Positions 43,615 through 52,603 of a stretch of 62,630 bases of DNA are shown one piece after another. The notes under the pieces were generated by a model. That model saw nothing but the letters and a program-made list of their open reading frames with translations, was not told the DNA's origin and ran no database searches. Position numbers and translations under genes: made by a program. Each line of letters opens with the position of its first letter. Position 1 is the first letter of the stretch. Source of the stretch: DASUXA01 sp036378155 (lineage in GTDB: Bacteria; Actinomycetota; Actinomycetes; Mycobacteriales; Micromonosporaceae); contig DASUXA010000073.1 of assembly GCA_036378155.1 (NCBI GenBank), positions 1 through 62,630 on the forward strand, read 5' to 3'.

Positions 43615-44264
43615 TCGGGTCGGGTGAGCAGCACGTCCGCGCGGTGCCGGGTGGTTTCGATCAGCGCCGCGTTGCGCTCGTCGCTGCGGTGCACCCAGTC
43701 GTGCGCGGCCTGCCGGCCCAGCCCGCGTGCCTGCTGGCGGCGCAGCAGCGACCCGATCCGTGCCGGGCGCGGCGCCTCCAGGTACATCACCAGGTCCAGC
43801 AGCTCCCGCACCTGGCTCCACGGCTCGTACGGCAGCAGCAGATAGTTCCCCTCGACCACCACGACCCGGACCTTCGGGGCGACCGGGATGGCGCTGCCGA
43901 TCGACTCGTTCACCACCCGGCTGAACGTCGGCGCGTACACCAGCTCACCGTCCGCGTCCCGCAGCCGCCGCAGCAGGTGGACGAAACCGCTCGCGTCGAA
44001 CGTCTCGGGGGCGCCCTTGCGGTCCGCCAGACCCAGCCGGTCGAGTTCCGCGTTCGCCAGATGGAACCCGTCCATCGGCACCGCGACCGCCGTGCCCTCG
44101 CCGAACTCGCGGCACAACGCCTCCGCCAGCGACGTGGCCATCGTGGACTTCCCGGCGGCGGGCGGCCCGGCGACACCGACCAGCACCCGGTCGAGGTCGC
44201 TGTCGAGCAGCGGATCGAGCGCCGCGCGCGCCTCGGCGAGCACCTGAGGATGCGTCTGCCCCAC
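43611..44264 (-). CDS. P-loop nucleoside/uridine kinase-like protein
   Basis: A 217-residue P-loop kinase related to uridine kinase and pantothenate kinase-type proteins. Visible blocks are GVAGPPAAGKSTMATSL (Walker A), VPMDGFHLANAELDRLG (catalytic Asp and substrate loop), GAPETFDASGF, FSRVVNESI, VVVVEGNYLLL, and R-rich lid motifs (RQQARGLGRQAAHDWVHRSDERNAALIE). It phosphorylates a small hydroxylated substrate, possibly fructose- or nucleoside-like. GTG 44264 has AAGGT at spacing 7. Its stop shares CTAG with the stop of the transglutaminase-like gene, so the two genes converge exactly. Confidence 0.87.
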   Translation of the reverse strand: MGQTHPQVLAEARAALDPLLDSDLDRVLVGVAGPPAAGKSTMATSLAEALCREFGEGTAVAVPMDGFHLANAELDRLGLADRKGAPETFDASGFVHLLRRLRDADGELVYAPTFSRVVNESIGSAIPVAPKVRVVVVEGNYLLLPYEPWSQVRELLDLVMYLEAPRPARIGSLLRRQQARGLGRQAAHDWVHRSDERNAALIETTRHRADVLLTRPD

Positions 44265-44353
44265 GCCGGTTACCTTGACACGTCGCCGCCGCCGACCGCG
44301 ACCCGATCCCGATACGCCGTCGACAACCCCGGTCCGCGTCACACCGCCCCGGC

Positions 44354-45331
44354 TCAGCCCACCGGTGCGAGCGCGCGCAGGGTGCGCTCGAGCGCCGCGA
44401 CGCCGCCCGACGTGACCTCCGGGGTGGGCAGGACGGCGAGCACCGGGGTGGTCACCCCGGCCGCCCGGTACGCCTCGACGCCGGCCCGACACTGAGCCGG
44501 GTCGCCGTGCACGATCAGCGCGTCCAGCACGTGGTCGGGGATCACCGCGGTCGCCTGCCTACGGTCGCCCGCCGCCCACGCCCGCCACATCGGCTCCAAC
44601 TCCGGGGCGCGACCGAGCCATCGGTGGAAAGCGGCGTACGCCGGTACCGTCAGATAGCTGGCGATCATGCGTCGTCCGACGGTGCGGGCGTACCCGACGT
44701 CGCCGGTCGGGCAGACGAAGATCCGGGCGACGACCTCGAACCCGGGCGGCGCGGCGAGTTCAGCGACGGCGCGCGTGACGTCGCCGGCGCTCAACCAGTT
44801 CAGGATCACCCCGTCCGCTTCGGTACCGGCCAGTCGCAGCATGCCGGGGCGCAACGCGGCGAGCAGCAGCGGCGGCGGTACCGCGGGAGGTCGCTCCAAC
44901 CGGAACCGGCGCACCGTGAACGTCTCGTACGCCTCGTCGACCAGGTCACCCGCCAGCGCGCGGCGCAGGAAGCGCAGCGTGTCGCGGGCGCGCTGGAAGG
45001 GTCGGGCGAAGGTACCGTCGTTCCAGTCCTCGACGATCATCGGGCTGGACGCGCCGATCCCCAGCGCGAACCGTCCCGGCGCCGCCTCCGCCAGCGCGGC
45101 GGCGCTCATCGCGAGCAGACCCGGACCCCGCGTGTACACCGGGGCGACGGCGGTACCGAGGCGCAGCCCGGGCGCCCAGACGCTGGCGAGAGCCAGCGGA
45201 GTGAACGCGTCCGACCCCGCCACCTCAGCCGACCAGGCGTCGGTGTACCCCGCGTCGGCCGCCGCCCGCAGCAGGGCGGCGTGGTCGGCCAGCGGTACCG
45301 AGGTGATCGGGATCGTGATGCCCCAGCGCAT
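44354..45331 (-). CDS. LLM-class (F420-dependent type) oxidoreductase
   Basis: A 325-residue luciferase-like monooxygenase fold protein. Visible blocks are MRWGITIPITSVPLADHAALLRAAADAGYTDAWSAEVAG, LGTAVAPVYTRGPGLLAMSAAALAEAAPGRFALGIGASSPMIVEDWNG-like, PPPLLLAALRPGMLRLAG and DGVILNWLS. This matches the F420-dependent branch common in actinobacteria. Substrate unknown. The start is ATG 45331 with no strong ribosome site. It is divergent from the proline-rich membrane protein. Confidence 0.93.
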   Translation of the reverse strand: MRWGITIPITSVPLADHAALLRAAADAGYTDAWSAEVAGSDAFTPLALASVWAPGLRLGTAVAPVYTRGPGLLAMSAAALAEAAPGRFALGIGASSPMIVEDWNDGTFARPFQRARDTLRFLRRALAGDLVDEAYETFTVRRFRLERPPAVPPPLLLAALRPGMLRLAGTEADGVILNWLSAGDVTRAVAELAAPPGFEVVARIFVCPTGDVGYARTVGRRMIASYLTVPAYAAFHRWLGRAPELEPMWRAWAAGDRRQATAVIPDHVLDALIVHGDPAQCRAGVEAYRAAGVTTPVLAVLPTPEVTSGGVAALERTLRALAPVG

Positions 45332-45552
45332 GACTTGATCATGGCGAGCGGGACGTCGCCGTGCAAGACGCCTCGCCGGTCGGGGCAGCTCACCCCGGTA
45401 CGAGCGGATTCGTCGCACCGGACGCGAACAAACGCACCGATCGAGCCGACCTCGCCCGCCCGGACCCCACGGGTGGTGCTGGCGGCCCATGTCGGAATGC
45501 GTACAGTTTAGGGGCGGCGCCTGCCCCCGGCGTCGCACTCGTGGGAGGTTCG

Positions 45553-46665
45553 GTGTCGGATCACGTCGGCGACACGCCCGACCTGCGTGTCGGTGGTTGG
45601 CTCGAGGTGCCGGGTCAGCGCCGGCCACCGGAACCGGCGGAAGCCGATACGGTCGTCTTCCCGGCCATCCGCTCGGACAGCGCGCCGCCGGCTGACTCGA
45701 CCACCATGCCGGTACCGCCGTTCGCCGTACCCGAGCAGCGCAGCGCACCGGCATCCCAGCCGGCGGGCCCAGCCGCGCCGTCCGCGCTGCCCCGGCGCGT
45801 GCCGGCGGCGCCGACCGTCGCCGCCCCGGCCGACGCCGCGCCGGTGCCGCCCGGCCCGGTCGCCCCGGTCAGTCCGGTCAGCGCGCCCAGCCCGGTCAGC
45901 CCCGCGGCGACGCCGACCACGCGGCCGACCCCGACCGCACCGACGGGCTACGTCGCACCGGCGACGGCGGGCATCGGCGACAACAGCCCGACCGTCCAGT
46001 TCCCGGTGATCCGCGACGGTGGACGGCGAACCCCGGCTGGCGCCGTGACCCAACCGATCGCGCCGGTCCAGCCTGTGCCGCTCGGCGCGCCCGCCGCCGC
46101 CCCGCCGAGCTCGCCCCCGCCGACCTCGCAAGCGCCGGCGAAGACCCCGCCCGCATCCGGACGCCAGGCGCCGAGCGAACCACCGCCGATCTCGATCCGC
46201 GGGCTGCCGATGTTCCTCGCCGCGCTGCTGGGTCTCGGAACCATCGCCATCGTGTTCGTGACCATGCCCGGCTCCGACCGCGCGAACAGCGCGCCGCAGC
46301 CGAGCGCCGCGCCCACCGTGAGCGTCACGGCGAGCGTCAGCCCGGCGGGGAAGCCGACCGGAACCGGGAAGCCGTCCGCCCGCCACCCCGGTGCCGGACC
46401 GTCCCCGACCCGTACCGTTCTGGGCAGCCTCGACCTGCAGACCATGGGTCGGTTCTGCGTGAGCCGGGACGCGGGTTTCGCGACGCTGCGCCGGGCGCCG
46501 CAAGGTCCGGGCGCCGCGATCGACAACTGGGCGTGTACCGGCAAGAGCCGAACCCGCGGGTTCACCATCGTCCCCACCGACGTGTGCCAGTGGCGGTACG
46601 GGGTGTCCAGCGTCGCCGGCTACCTCGACCGCGACGACGCGTACTCCTGGCGCTGCTACCGCTGA
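45553..46665 (+). CDS. Proline-rich single-pass membrane protein with four-Cys C-terminal domain
   Basis: A 370-residue protein. The N-terminal cytoplasmic part of about 210 residues is Pro/Ala/Thr-rich and probably disordered. One membrane helix (GLPMFLAALLGLGTIAIVFVTM) and a Ser/Pro/Thr linker follow. The C-terminal domain of about 78 residues has four cysteines (GRFC, NWAC, TDVCQW, SWRCYR) in the pattern of small disulfide-stabilised domains found on actinobacterial surface proteins. I chose GTG 45553 with GGGAGG upstream; the spacing is short, and GTG 45541 is an alternative. A -10-like TACAGT lies at 45502-45507. The 220 bases before the gene hold no other feature. Confidence 0.75.
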   Translation: MSDHVGDTPDLRVGGWLEVPGQRRPPEPAEADTVVFPAIRSDSAPPADSTTMPVPPFAVPEQRSAPASQPAGPAAPSALPRRVPAAPTVAAPADAAPVPPGPVAPVSPVSAPSPVSPAATPTTRPTPTAPTGYVAPATAGIGDNSPTVQFPVIRDGGRRTPAGAVTQPIAPVQPVPLGAPAAAPPSSPPPTSQAPAKTPPASGRQAPSEPPPISIRGLPMFLAALLGLGTIAIVFVTMPGSDRANSAPQPSAAPTVSVTASVSPAGKPTGTGKPSARHPGAGPSPTRTVLGSLDLQTMGRFCVSRDAGFATLRRAPQGPGAAIDNWACTGKSRTRGFTIVPTDVCQWRYGVSSVAGYLDRDDAYSWRCYR

Positions 46666-46692
46666 GCCGCGCCCGGGCGGGCGAGCGGGTGC

Positions 46693-47358
46693 TCAGCCCA
46701 GCCAGCCCGGTCGCACCAGACCCGCCTCGTACGCGTACACCACCAGTTGCGCCCGGTCGCGCGCGCCGAGCTTGACCATCGCCCGGCTGACGTGGGTCTT
46801 CGCGGTCGCCGGGCTGACCACCAGGCGCGCGGCGATCTCGTCGTTGGACAGTCCCTCGGCGACCAGCGCCATCACCTCGCGTTCGCGCTCGGTCAACGCG
46901 TCGAGCCCGCGTGGCGACCGGGGCTGGCGGGCATGTGCGGCGTACTCCTCGATGAGCCGGCGCGTCACGCCCGGCGACAGCAGCGCGTCGCCGGCTGCCA
47001 CCGCGCGTACCGCGCGCAGCAACTCGACCGGTTCGGTGTCCTTGACCAGGAACCCGCTGGCGCCCAGGCGCAGCGCCTCGAACACGTACTCGTCGAGGTC
47101 GAACGTGGTGAGGATGACGATGCGGGTGTTCGCGAGGTCGGGAGCGGCGGCGATGCGCCGGGTCGCGGCCAGACCGTCGAGACCGGGCATCCGGATGTCC
47201 ATGAGGATCACGTCCGGTCTGGTCTGCTCGGCGATCCGGACCGCCGCCGCGCCGTCGGCTGCCTCGCCGACCACCTCGATGTCGTCCTGCGCGTCGAGCA
47301 GCGCCCGGAAACCGGCGCGCACCAGCGCCTGATCGTCGGCGAGCAGTACCCGGATCAT
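46693..47358 (-). CDS. NarL/LuxR-family response regulator
   Basis: A 221-residue response regulator. The receiver domain has the acidic pair in LADDQ, phosphoacceptor Asp54 in ILMDIRMPGLDG, Thr in ILTTFD and Lys in FLVKDTEP. The C-terminal LuxR helix-turn-helix is LTEREREVMALVAEGLSNDEIAARLVVSPATAKTHVSR. It is coupled to the upstream histidine kinase by an ATGA overlap, so the two form one sensory system; the target genes are not evident. Confidence 0.96.
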   Translation of the reverse strand: MIRVLLADDQALVRAGFRALLDAQDDIEVVGEAADGAAAVRIAEQTRPDVILMDIRMPGLDGLAATRRIAAAPDLANTRIVILTTFDLDEYVFEALRLGASGFLVKDTEPVELLRAVRAVAAGDALLSPGVTRRLIEEYAAHARQPRSPRGLDALTEREREVMALVAEGLSNDEIAARLVVSPATAKTHVSRAMVKLGARDRAQLVVYAYEAGLVRPGWLG

Positions 47359-48581
47359 CGCTCCTCCTCACCCACCGGCAACCGCGCCTCGACCAGGAAC
47401 CCGCCGCCGGGGCGGGGACCCGCGGTCAGTGTGCCGCCCAGCGCCTCGGCGCGCTCGCGCATGCCGACGATGCCCGCGCCGGAGCCGTCGCCGTCCGGCG
47501 GCGTCGGTCCGAGGGGGCCGTCGTTTTCCACGCGTACCCACAACGCGGCGTCGCGGTAGTCGACGATGACGGTGGCGGGCGCCTCGGGACCGGCGTGCCG
47601 GCGCACATTGGTCAGCGCCTCCTGCACGATGCGGTACGCGGCGCGGTCCACTTCGGCCGGTACCGGCCGCACCCGGCCCTCGATCGTCACCTGCACGGGC
47701 AACGCCGCCTCGTCCACCAGCGCACCGAGATTCGTCAGGCTCGCCGCCGGGGACAGCGGCGCGGACTCGTCGCGGGGGCGCAGCGCGGCGAGTACGGACC
47801 GCACCTCGCGCAACGCCTCCGAGCTCGCCTGCTTGATCGCCAGCAGGGCGGTACGCGCCTGTTCCGGCTGGTCGTCCATCAGGTGCAGGCCCACGCCCGC
47901 CTGGACGTTGATCAGGGACAGGTGGTGACCGAGTACGTCGTGCAGCTCCCGCGCGATCCGCAGCCGCTCCTCGCTGGCCTGCCGGCGCTGCTGTTCGGCA
48001 CGCGTACGCGCCTGTTCCGCCCTGATCCTGGCGACCTCGCGGACGTGCTGCGCCCGTACCCGCGCCGCCTCCGCCAGGGCGAGCACCACCAGCGCCCATA
48101 CCGCCACGGCGACGGCGTGCCCGACGGTCGGCGGTCGGGGTACCGGCAGCGTCCAGCCGACCAGCAGATAGCCGAGGTACCCGCCACCGACCAGCGCCCA
48201 CGCGCCGACCTGTCGCCCGCCCTGTACCGCGCGGAACACCGCGACCACGAGCGCCAGGAACGCCGGCCCGTACGGGTATCCGAGCAGGTAGTACGCGTCG
48301 GTGGCGGCGAGCGTCACGGCGAGCGTCGCCAGCGGGTACCGGCGGCCGACGAGCAGCGCGAGCGGACCGGCGACGAGCAGCGCGTACCCGATCGGGTCGA
48401 GGTGCCGCGCGGTCGGCTGCCCGTTCGCCGCGACCCGGCTGATGAACACCTGGACCAGCGCGAGCACCAGCGGCAGCACCCACGGCGGGCGCCCGCGCTG
48501 CCACGGCGACCCGTCCCACCGCTCGGCGTCGGCGGTCGCCCGCCCGCCCGGGCAGGTGCCACTGTCGCGGTCGATGCTCAC
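47355..48581 (-). CDS. HisKA_3-type sensor histidine kinase
   Basis: A 408-residue kinase with five to six membrane helices (about 35-170), a short coiled coil rich in Arg/Gln/Glu (about 175-205), the dimerisation and phosphoacceptor motif IARELHDVLGHHLSLINVQAG, and an HATPase domain (VQEALTNVRRHAG as N-box, GSGAGIVGMRERAEALGGTL as G-box). There is no extracytoplasmic sensor domain of size, so it probably senses the membrane itself. The GTG start at 48581 is the best candidate by protein pattern; the ribosome site is weak. It is partner of the NarL regulator at 46693. Confidence 0.93.
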   Translation of the reverse strand: MSIDRDSGTCPGGRATADAERWDGSPWQRGRPPWVLPLVLALVQVFISRVAANGQPTARHLDPIGYALLVAGPLALLVGRRYPLATLAVTLAATDAYYLLGYPYGPAFLALVVAVFRAVQGGRQVGAWALVGGGYLGYLLVGWTLPVPRPPTVGHAVAVAVWALVVLALAEAARVRAQHVREVARIRAEQARTRAEQQRRQASEERLRIARELHDVLGHHLSLINVQAGVGLHLMDDQPEQARTALLAIKQASSEALREVRSVLAALRPRDESAPLSPAASLTNLGALVDEAALPVQVTIEGRVRPVPAEVDRAAYRIVQEALTNVRRHAGPEAPATVIVDYRDAALWVRVENDGPLGPTPPDGDGSGAGIVGMRERAEALGGTLTAGPRPGGGFLVEARLPVGEEER

Positions 48582-48771
48582 ACCGCAACGGTAGGTCGTC
48601 GCCCCGACGCCGGCGTCCGCCCGGCGACGCGTCGCAGGTACCACGCCGGGAGTACCGCGCCGATCCGGGTACCCCCGCCGCCGCAGCACGGTCATCTTCC
48701 CGGACCCGACGACAGCGCTGCCCCGGCGCGCGACGCTGACTGGTAGACGGCACGCGACGAGGAGGAGCGAG

Positions 48772-49245
48772 ATGTCCACCCCATACGGCGGTAACCACCG
48801 CATCCGGACCTCCGACACCGAACGCGAGGAGGTGGTCAGCGTGCTGCGCTCGGCGATGGGCGAGGGCCGGCTCAGCCTGCAGGAAGGCGAGGAACGCATC
48901 GCCGCCGCCTACGCGGCCACGTACCGCGACGAGTTGCGCCCGCTCACCGCCGACCTGCCCGACGACAGTTGGCGGGCGCTGGCCGACAGTCCCCGTGTTC
49001 GCGAGGCGCGCGCCGAGGCGAACCGGCACCTGCGCCGGCACGCCAGCGCGGTGGCGCTGGTCGCCGGGGTACTGCTGGCGCTGTTCCTGTTGTCCGGCGC
49101 GCACCTGTTCTGGCCGGTGATCCCGCTGCTGTTCCTGACGTTCGGGTTGCTCCGGGTCGCCCGGTGGCGCCGCTTCGGGCCGCCGCCGTACGGCCGTTTC
49201 GGGCCGCGCTCGGACAGCGGGTACCGGCCGCACTGGGACCGCTGA
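48772..49245 (+). CDS. DUF1707 domain membrane protein
   Basis: A 157-residue protein with the N-terminal DUF1707 motif (RIRTSDTEREEVVSVLRSAMGEGRLSLQEGEERIAAAYAA), a basic helix, and two membrane-associated hydrophobic stretches (VALVAGVLLALFLLSGAHLF and PVIPLLFLTFGLLRVA). The C-terminal tail is rich in Arg, Gly, Pro and Tyr. ATG 48772 has GAGGAG upstream. DUF1707 proteins often lie beside two-component systems and envelope genes in actinobacteria; this one is divergent from the kinase gene. Function unknown. Confidence 0.92.
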   Translation: MSTPYGGNHRIRTSDTEREEVVSVLRSAMGEGRLSLQEGEERIAAAYAATYRDELRPLTADLPDDSWRALADSPRVREARAEANRHLRRHASAVALVAGVLLALFLLSGAHLFWPVIPLLFLTFGLLRVARWRRFGPPPYGRFGPRSDSGYRPHWDR

Positions 49246-49439
49246 GCTCGTCCGTCGTGGCCCGCCGGCCACCGGGCGGCGCGCCCTGACCGGCGGTCGA
49301 CATCGGATCTTCGGCGGCTAATCGGGACGACACACTCCGATGCCCACCCAACCGACCCCGCCCACCGTCCGTGGCGCGGGTTTGGCACAGTCGTGCGCGC
49401 ACTACTGGCCAATATCCACACTGGGGAGGGTGGACAACG

Positions 49440-50249
49440 ATGATGGGTCCGTCCCATGCGCTGTCCGGCGCGGCAGCCTGGCTCACCGGCTCGCTCGCCT
49501 TGGAACAGTTCGCGCACTACCACCAGACGCCGGTGCAGCTCGCGGTCGGTACCGCGATGTGTGCCGGCGGCGCCCTGCTGCCCGACCTGGACCTGTCCGG
49601 ACGGGTGACGACCGGTCAGGGCGGCGCGACGGTGGCGCACACGTTCGGCGTGGTGTCGCTGTTCCTGGCGGAATGCATCGAGAAGCTGTCGCTGGGCGTG
49701 TACGACATCACGAAGATGAAGCACGACCCGCACCGGGAGAACGGGCACCGGACGTTGACCCACACCCTGGTGTTCAACGTGCTGCTCGGCTTCGGGGTGT
49801 TCGAACTGTGCCTGCACTACGGCAAGTGGGCGGTGCTCGGCGTCCTGTTCGTCACGTTCGCGATGGCGATCCGAGGTCTGTTCGAGAAGTGGGCGCACCG
49901 CGCCGGCTGGGTGATCGTCACGGGTGTCGCGCTGGCGGGCACCTTCGCGGCGTACGAGTATCTGCCGGCGCACCGGGGATATCCGATGCTCGGCATCGCG
50001 CTCGGCTTCGGCGGCGTCGTCCACCTGCTCGGCGACATGATCACCAGTCACGGCTGCCCGATCCTCTGGCCGATACCGACCGGCTGGCGGATGTGGCGCT
50101 GTTTCGGGGTACCGCATCGGATCGCCGTCGAGGTGGGCGGCAAGGTCGAGGTGTACGTGCTGCGCACCGCGTTCACCGTGATCGCCGCCCTGGGCGCGGC
50201 GGGACTGGTCGCGCCGAGCGTGCTGCGCAGGTACAACATCAACCTGTGA
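49440..50249 (+). CDS. YdjM-like metal-dependent membrane hydrolase
   Basis: A 269-residue multi-pass membrane protein of the LexA-regulated YdjM type: MGPSHALSGAAAW, ALLPDLDLSGRVT, HRENGHRTLTHTLVF (metal His and Asp), and HLLGDMITSHGCPILWPI. Two consecutive ATGs (49440 and 49443) can serve; GGGGAGGG lies about 10 bases upstream. The pattern of metal residues facing the membrane suggests hydrolysis of a lipid-linked substrate, but no activity is established. The stop overlaps the following amidohydrolase start (GTGA). Confidence 0.9.
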   Translation: MMGPSHALSGAAAWLTGSLALEQFAHYHQTPVQLAVGTAMCAGGALLPDLDLSGRVTTGQGGATVAHTFGVVSLFLAECIEKLSLGVYDITKMKHDPHRENGHRTLTHTLVFNVLLGFGVFELCLHYGKWAVLGVLFVTFAMAIRGLFEKWAHRAGWVIVTGVALAGTFAAYEYLPAHRGYPMLGIALGFGGVVHLLGDMITSHGCPILWPIPTGWRMWRCFGVPHRIAVEVGGKVEVYVLRTAFTVIAALGAAGLVAPSVLRRYNINL

Positions 50250-51157
50250 GCGTCGACGTGCCGAGCGAGGACAGCGAGGTCCCGGCTTTCTGGCGGGGCC
50301 TCGGCCTGCCCGGTCTGGTGGACATCCACGTCCACTTCCTGCCGCCCCGGATGATGCGCCGGGTGTGGGCGCACTTCACCGAGGGGTCCCCGCTGATCGG
50401 GCGGGACTGGCCGATCAGGTACCGGTGGTCCGACGAGGCGCGCATCGCCCACCTCGCGGACCTCGGGGTGCGCGCGTACACCGCCCTGGCGTACGCGCAC
50501 CGCCCCGGCATGGCTGCCGACCTCAACGCGTGGACGCTCGACTTCGCGGCGCGCACGCCGGGCTGTGTACCGAGCGCCACGTTCTATCCGGAACCCGGGG
50601 TGCTCGGGTACACGCGGGCAGCGCTGGACGCAGGCGCGCGGGTGTTCAAGGTCCATCTCCAGGTCGGCGGGTACGACCCGCGCGACGAGTTGCTCGACCC
50701 GGTGTGGGGACTGCTCGCCGAGACCGGTACCCCGGTCGTGGTGCATGCCGGGTCGGGTCCGGTGGCGAACGGGTACACCGGACCGGGGCCGTTCGGTCAG
50801 GTGCTCGCCCGGCATCCGACGCTGACCGCCGTGATCGCGCATCTCGGCGCGCCCGAATATGCGGGTTTCCTCGACCTCGCCCAGCGGTACCCCCGGGTGT
50901 TGCTGGACACGACGATGGCGCTGACTCCGTTCTTCGAGGCGATGGCGCCGTTCCCGGCTGAGCTGCGACCGGCGCTGCGCGATCTGGGACTGGCGGGCAG
51001 GGTGGTGCTGGGCAGCGACTTTCCGAACATTCCGTACGCGTACGCCACGCAACTGGCGGTGCTCGCCGACCTCGACTTCGGCGAGCCGTGGCTGCGTGCC
51101 GTGTGCTGGGAGAACGGGGCACGGCTGCTCGGGTTGTCCCCAGGTTCGCAGCGGTAA
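50246..51157 (+). CDS. Amidohydrolase family protein (TIM-barrel, ACMSD-like)
   Basis: A 303-residue amidohydrolase of the ACMSD/amidohydrolase-2 branch: LVDIHVHFLPP (metal HxH), a central FKVHLQVGGYDP, VVVHAGSGP (His), VIAHLGAPE (His) and VVLGSDFPNIPYA (catalytic Asp). The family contains decarboxylases and hydrolases; no substrate is clear. GTG 50246 overlaps the YdjM-like stop, so both are one transcription unit. Its last codons contain a DnaA-box-like TTGTCCCCA. Confidence 0.9.
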   Translation: MSVDVPSEDSEVPAFWRGLGLPGLVDIHVHFLPPRMMRRVWAHFTEGSPLIGRDWPIRYRWSDEARIAHLADLGVRAYTALAYAHRPGMAADLNAWTLDFAARTPGCVPSATFYPEPGVLGYTRAALDAGARVFKVHLQVGGYDPRDELLDPVWGLLAETGTPVVVHAGSGPVANGYTGPGPFGQVLARHPTLTAVIAHLGAPEYAGFLDLAQRYPRVLLDTTMALTPFFEAMAPFPAELRPALRDLGLAGRVVLGSDFPNIPYAYATQLAVLADLDFGEPWLRAVCWENGARLLGLSPGSQR

Positions 51158-51197
51158 CCCACAGCCTGTCCACAACTTTCCACACCGGTTATCCACA
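51134..51197. other. Cluster of DnaA-box-like sequences
   Basis: Five related nonamers face the same way: TTGTCCCCA (51134), TAACCCACA (51155), CTGTCCACA (51166), CTTTCCACA (51176) and TTATCCACA (51189). The last is identical to the DnaA-box consensus and CTGTCCACA differs by one base from the actinobacterial TTGTCCACA. The last four are spaced 11, 10 and 13 bases apart, so they face nearly the same side of the helix. They lie at and after the amidohydrolase stop, not beside dnaA or dnaN. Confidence 0.6.
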
Positions 51198-51329
51198 GCT
51201 TGCGGATAGCGCCGATACGGACACCGTCGGTCAGGAGCGTCAGGGGCAGGCGTTGCAGGGACACCACGGGCGGGACGGGTCGGCGCGGCGTCGCCGGGTG
51301 GTACCGGGCGACGCTCACCGCTCTGCTCG

Positions 51330-51884
51330 TCAGCCGTCCGCCGAGATCTTCTCGACCTCGTTGCCGTCGGCGATGTCGTCGCACGCGACCGCGACCAGGC
51401 TGGACGAGCGTGCGGTCAGGTACGCCCGCGCGCCGACGTCACCGGTCGCCAGCGTGGTCACCCCGGCCCAGTGGTCGCGACCGAGCAGGACCGGATGGGA
51501 CCGCCGACCGGCGTAGGTCGCCGCGCGCAAGGTGGACGCCTGCGCCCCGTCGGCAACCCGGCGTACCGCCTCGGGACCCACCCCCGGCATCTCCACCAGC
51601 AGGACGAGCGCGGCGACGGCGTCGGTATCGGCGAGCGCGGCGAGCCCGGCGCGCAGCGCGGAGCCGGAGCCGGTCCGCCAACCCGCGTCGTCCACCAGTA
51701 CCGCCTCGCCCAGGTCGGCCTCGGCGCGTACCTGGTCGGCGTTCGCACCGAGCACCACCACGATCGGCGAGCAGCCGCCGTCGCGAGCCGCCCGCGCCGC
51801 CCGTTCCACGAGGTAGGTCCCTTCGTGGCGGAGCAGCGCCCACGGTCCGCCATACTTGCGCCCGCCGCCCGAGGCGAGCACCAC
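51330..51884 (-). CDS. MobA-like nucleotidyltransferase fold protein with altered motif
   Basis: A 184-residue protein with a GT-A/MobA-like Rossmann fold (VLASGGGRKYGGPWALL, VVVLGANADQV, VLLVEMPGVGPE). In MobA/MocA relatives the first motif is LAAGxGxRMGxPKALL with a key Lys, and the second has a metal-binding Asp (LxDMP). Here Lys is Trp and Asp is Glu, so nucleotidyl transfer may be impaired. It could be a molybdenum-cofactor-related protein or a pseudoenzyme. The start is uncertain: GTG 51884 is used, but the typical N-terminus would begin about 10 residues earlier, where no usual start codon is present. Confidence 0.72.
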   Translation of the reverse strand: MVLASGGGRKYGGPWALLRHEGTYLVERAARAARDGGCSPIVVVLGANADQVRAEADLGEAVLVDDAGWRTGSGSALRAGLAALADTDAVAALVLLVEMPGVGPEAVRRVADGAQASTLRAATYAGRRSHPVLLGRDHWAGVTTLATGDVGARAYLTARSSSLVAVACDDIADGNEVEKISADG

Positions 51885-52090
51885 GCCCGCGACCGTACTC
51901 AGCGCGGTTCTCCCTGCGTCGGGCCGGGGCGTCGGCTGTTGCCGCCCACGGGCGTCTGAGCCCTCCTCCGCCGGACCTGCCCGGCTATCGGGGTGGTCAT
52001 GCTCGCCTCCGACTCGGATCGTCGGGTGCCATGGTGGCCGGAGGCGTGCAGGTCCGTCAATCCGGCACGCGGCCCGCTAGGTTTTCAGGT

Positions 52091-52603
52091 ATGGCGTACA
52101 CCCTCGGGCGCAGGCAGAGCCACTGCGCCTTTTGCGGCACCCGGTACAACGTCGACCACGGGTGGCCCCGTGACTGCCCCGGATGCGGGGAGACCACCTG
52201 GCTCAATCCGATCCCGGTCGCGGTGGTGCTGCTGCCGGTGTCCGCCGACGACAAGCCGTACGGGCTGGTCGCGGTGCGGCGGGACATCGAGCCGGCGCGC
52301 GGGCAGCTCGCCCTGCCCGGCGGGTACATCGAAGCCGGCGAGGCGTGGCAGGAAGCGGCGGTACGCGAACTGTGGGAGGAGACGGGACTGCGCGCCGACC
52401 CCGCCGAGGTGCGCCTGTTCGACGTCGCCAGTACGTTCGGCACGATCAACATCTTCGCGCTGCTGCCGCCGCGCGACGCGGCGACCCTGCCCGAGCCGTG
52501 CGCCACCGCGGAAGCCAGCGAGTGGCTGGTCCTGACCGAGCCGTCGCCGCTCGCGTTCCCCACCCACACCGACGCCGTCGCCGCCTACTTCGCGTCGCCG
52601 TAA
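52091..52603 (+). CDS. NUDIX hydrolase with N-terminal zinc ribbon
   Basis: A 170-residue protein with a four-Cys zinc ribbon (CAFCG and CPGCG, residues about 12-33) and a NUDIX box, GGYIEAGEAWQEAAVRELWEETGL, matching GX5EX7REUXEEXGU. Relatives hydrolyse nucleoside diphosphates linked to other groups (NADH, ADP-ribose and others). The start is ATG 52091 after AGGT. Its 3' end overlaps the converging polymerase gene by 19 bases. The 206 bases before it contain no recognisable feature. Confidence 0.92.
   Translation: MAYTLGRRQSHCAFCGTRYNVDHGWPRDCPGCGETTWLNPIPVAVVLLPVSADDKPYGLVAVRRDIEPARGQLALPGGYIEAGEAWQEAAVRELWEETGLRADPAEVRLFDVASTFGTINIFALLPPRDAATLPEPCATAEASEWLVLTEPSPLAFPTHTDAVAAYFASP

Noticed and set aside
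51134..51197. Chromosomal origin oriC
   Set aside because: Only a short cluster of boxes, with no dnaA, dnaN, parAB or rpmH gene nearby and no A+T-rich unwinding region.
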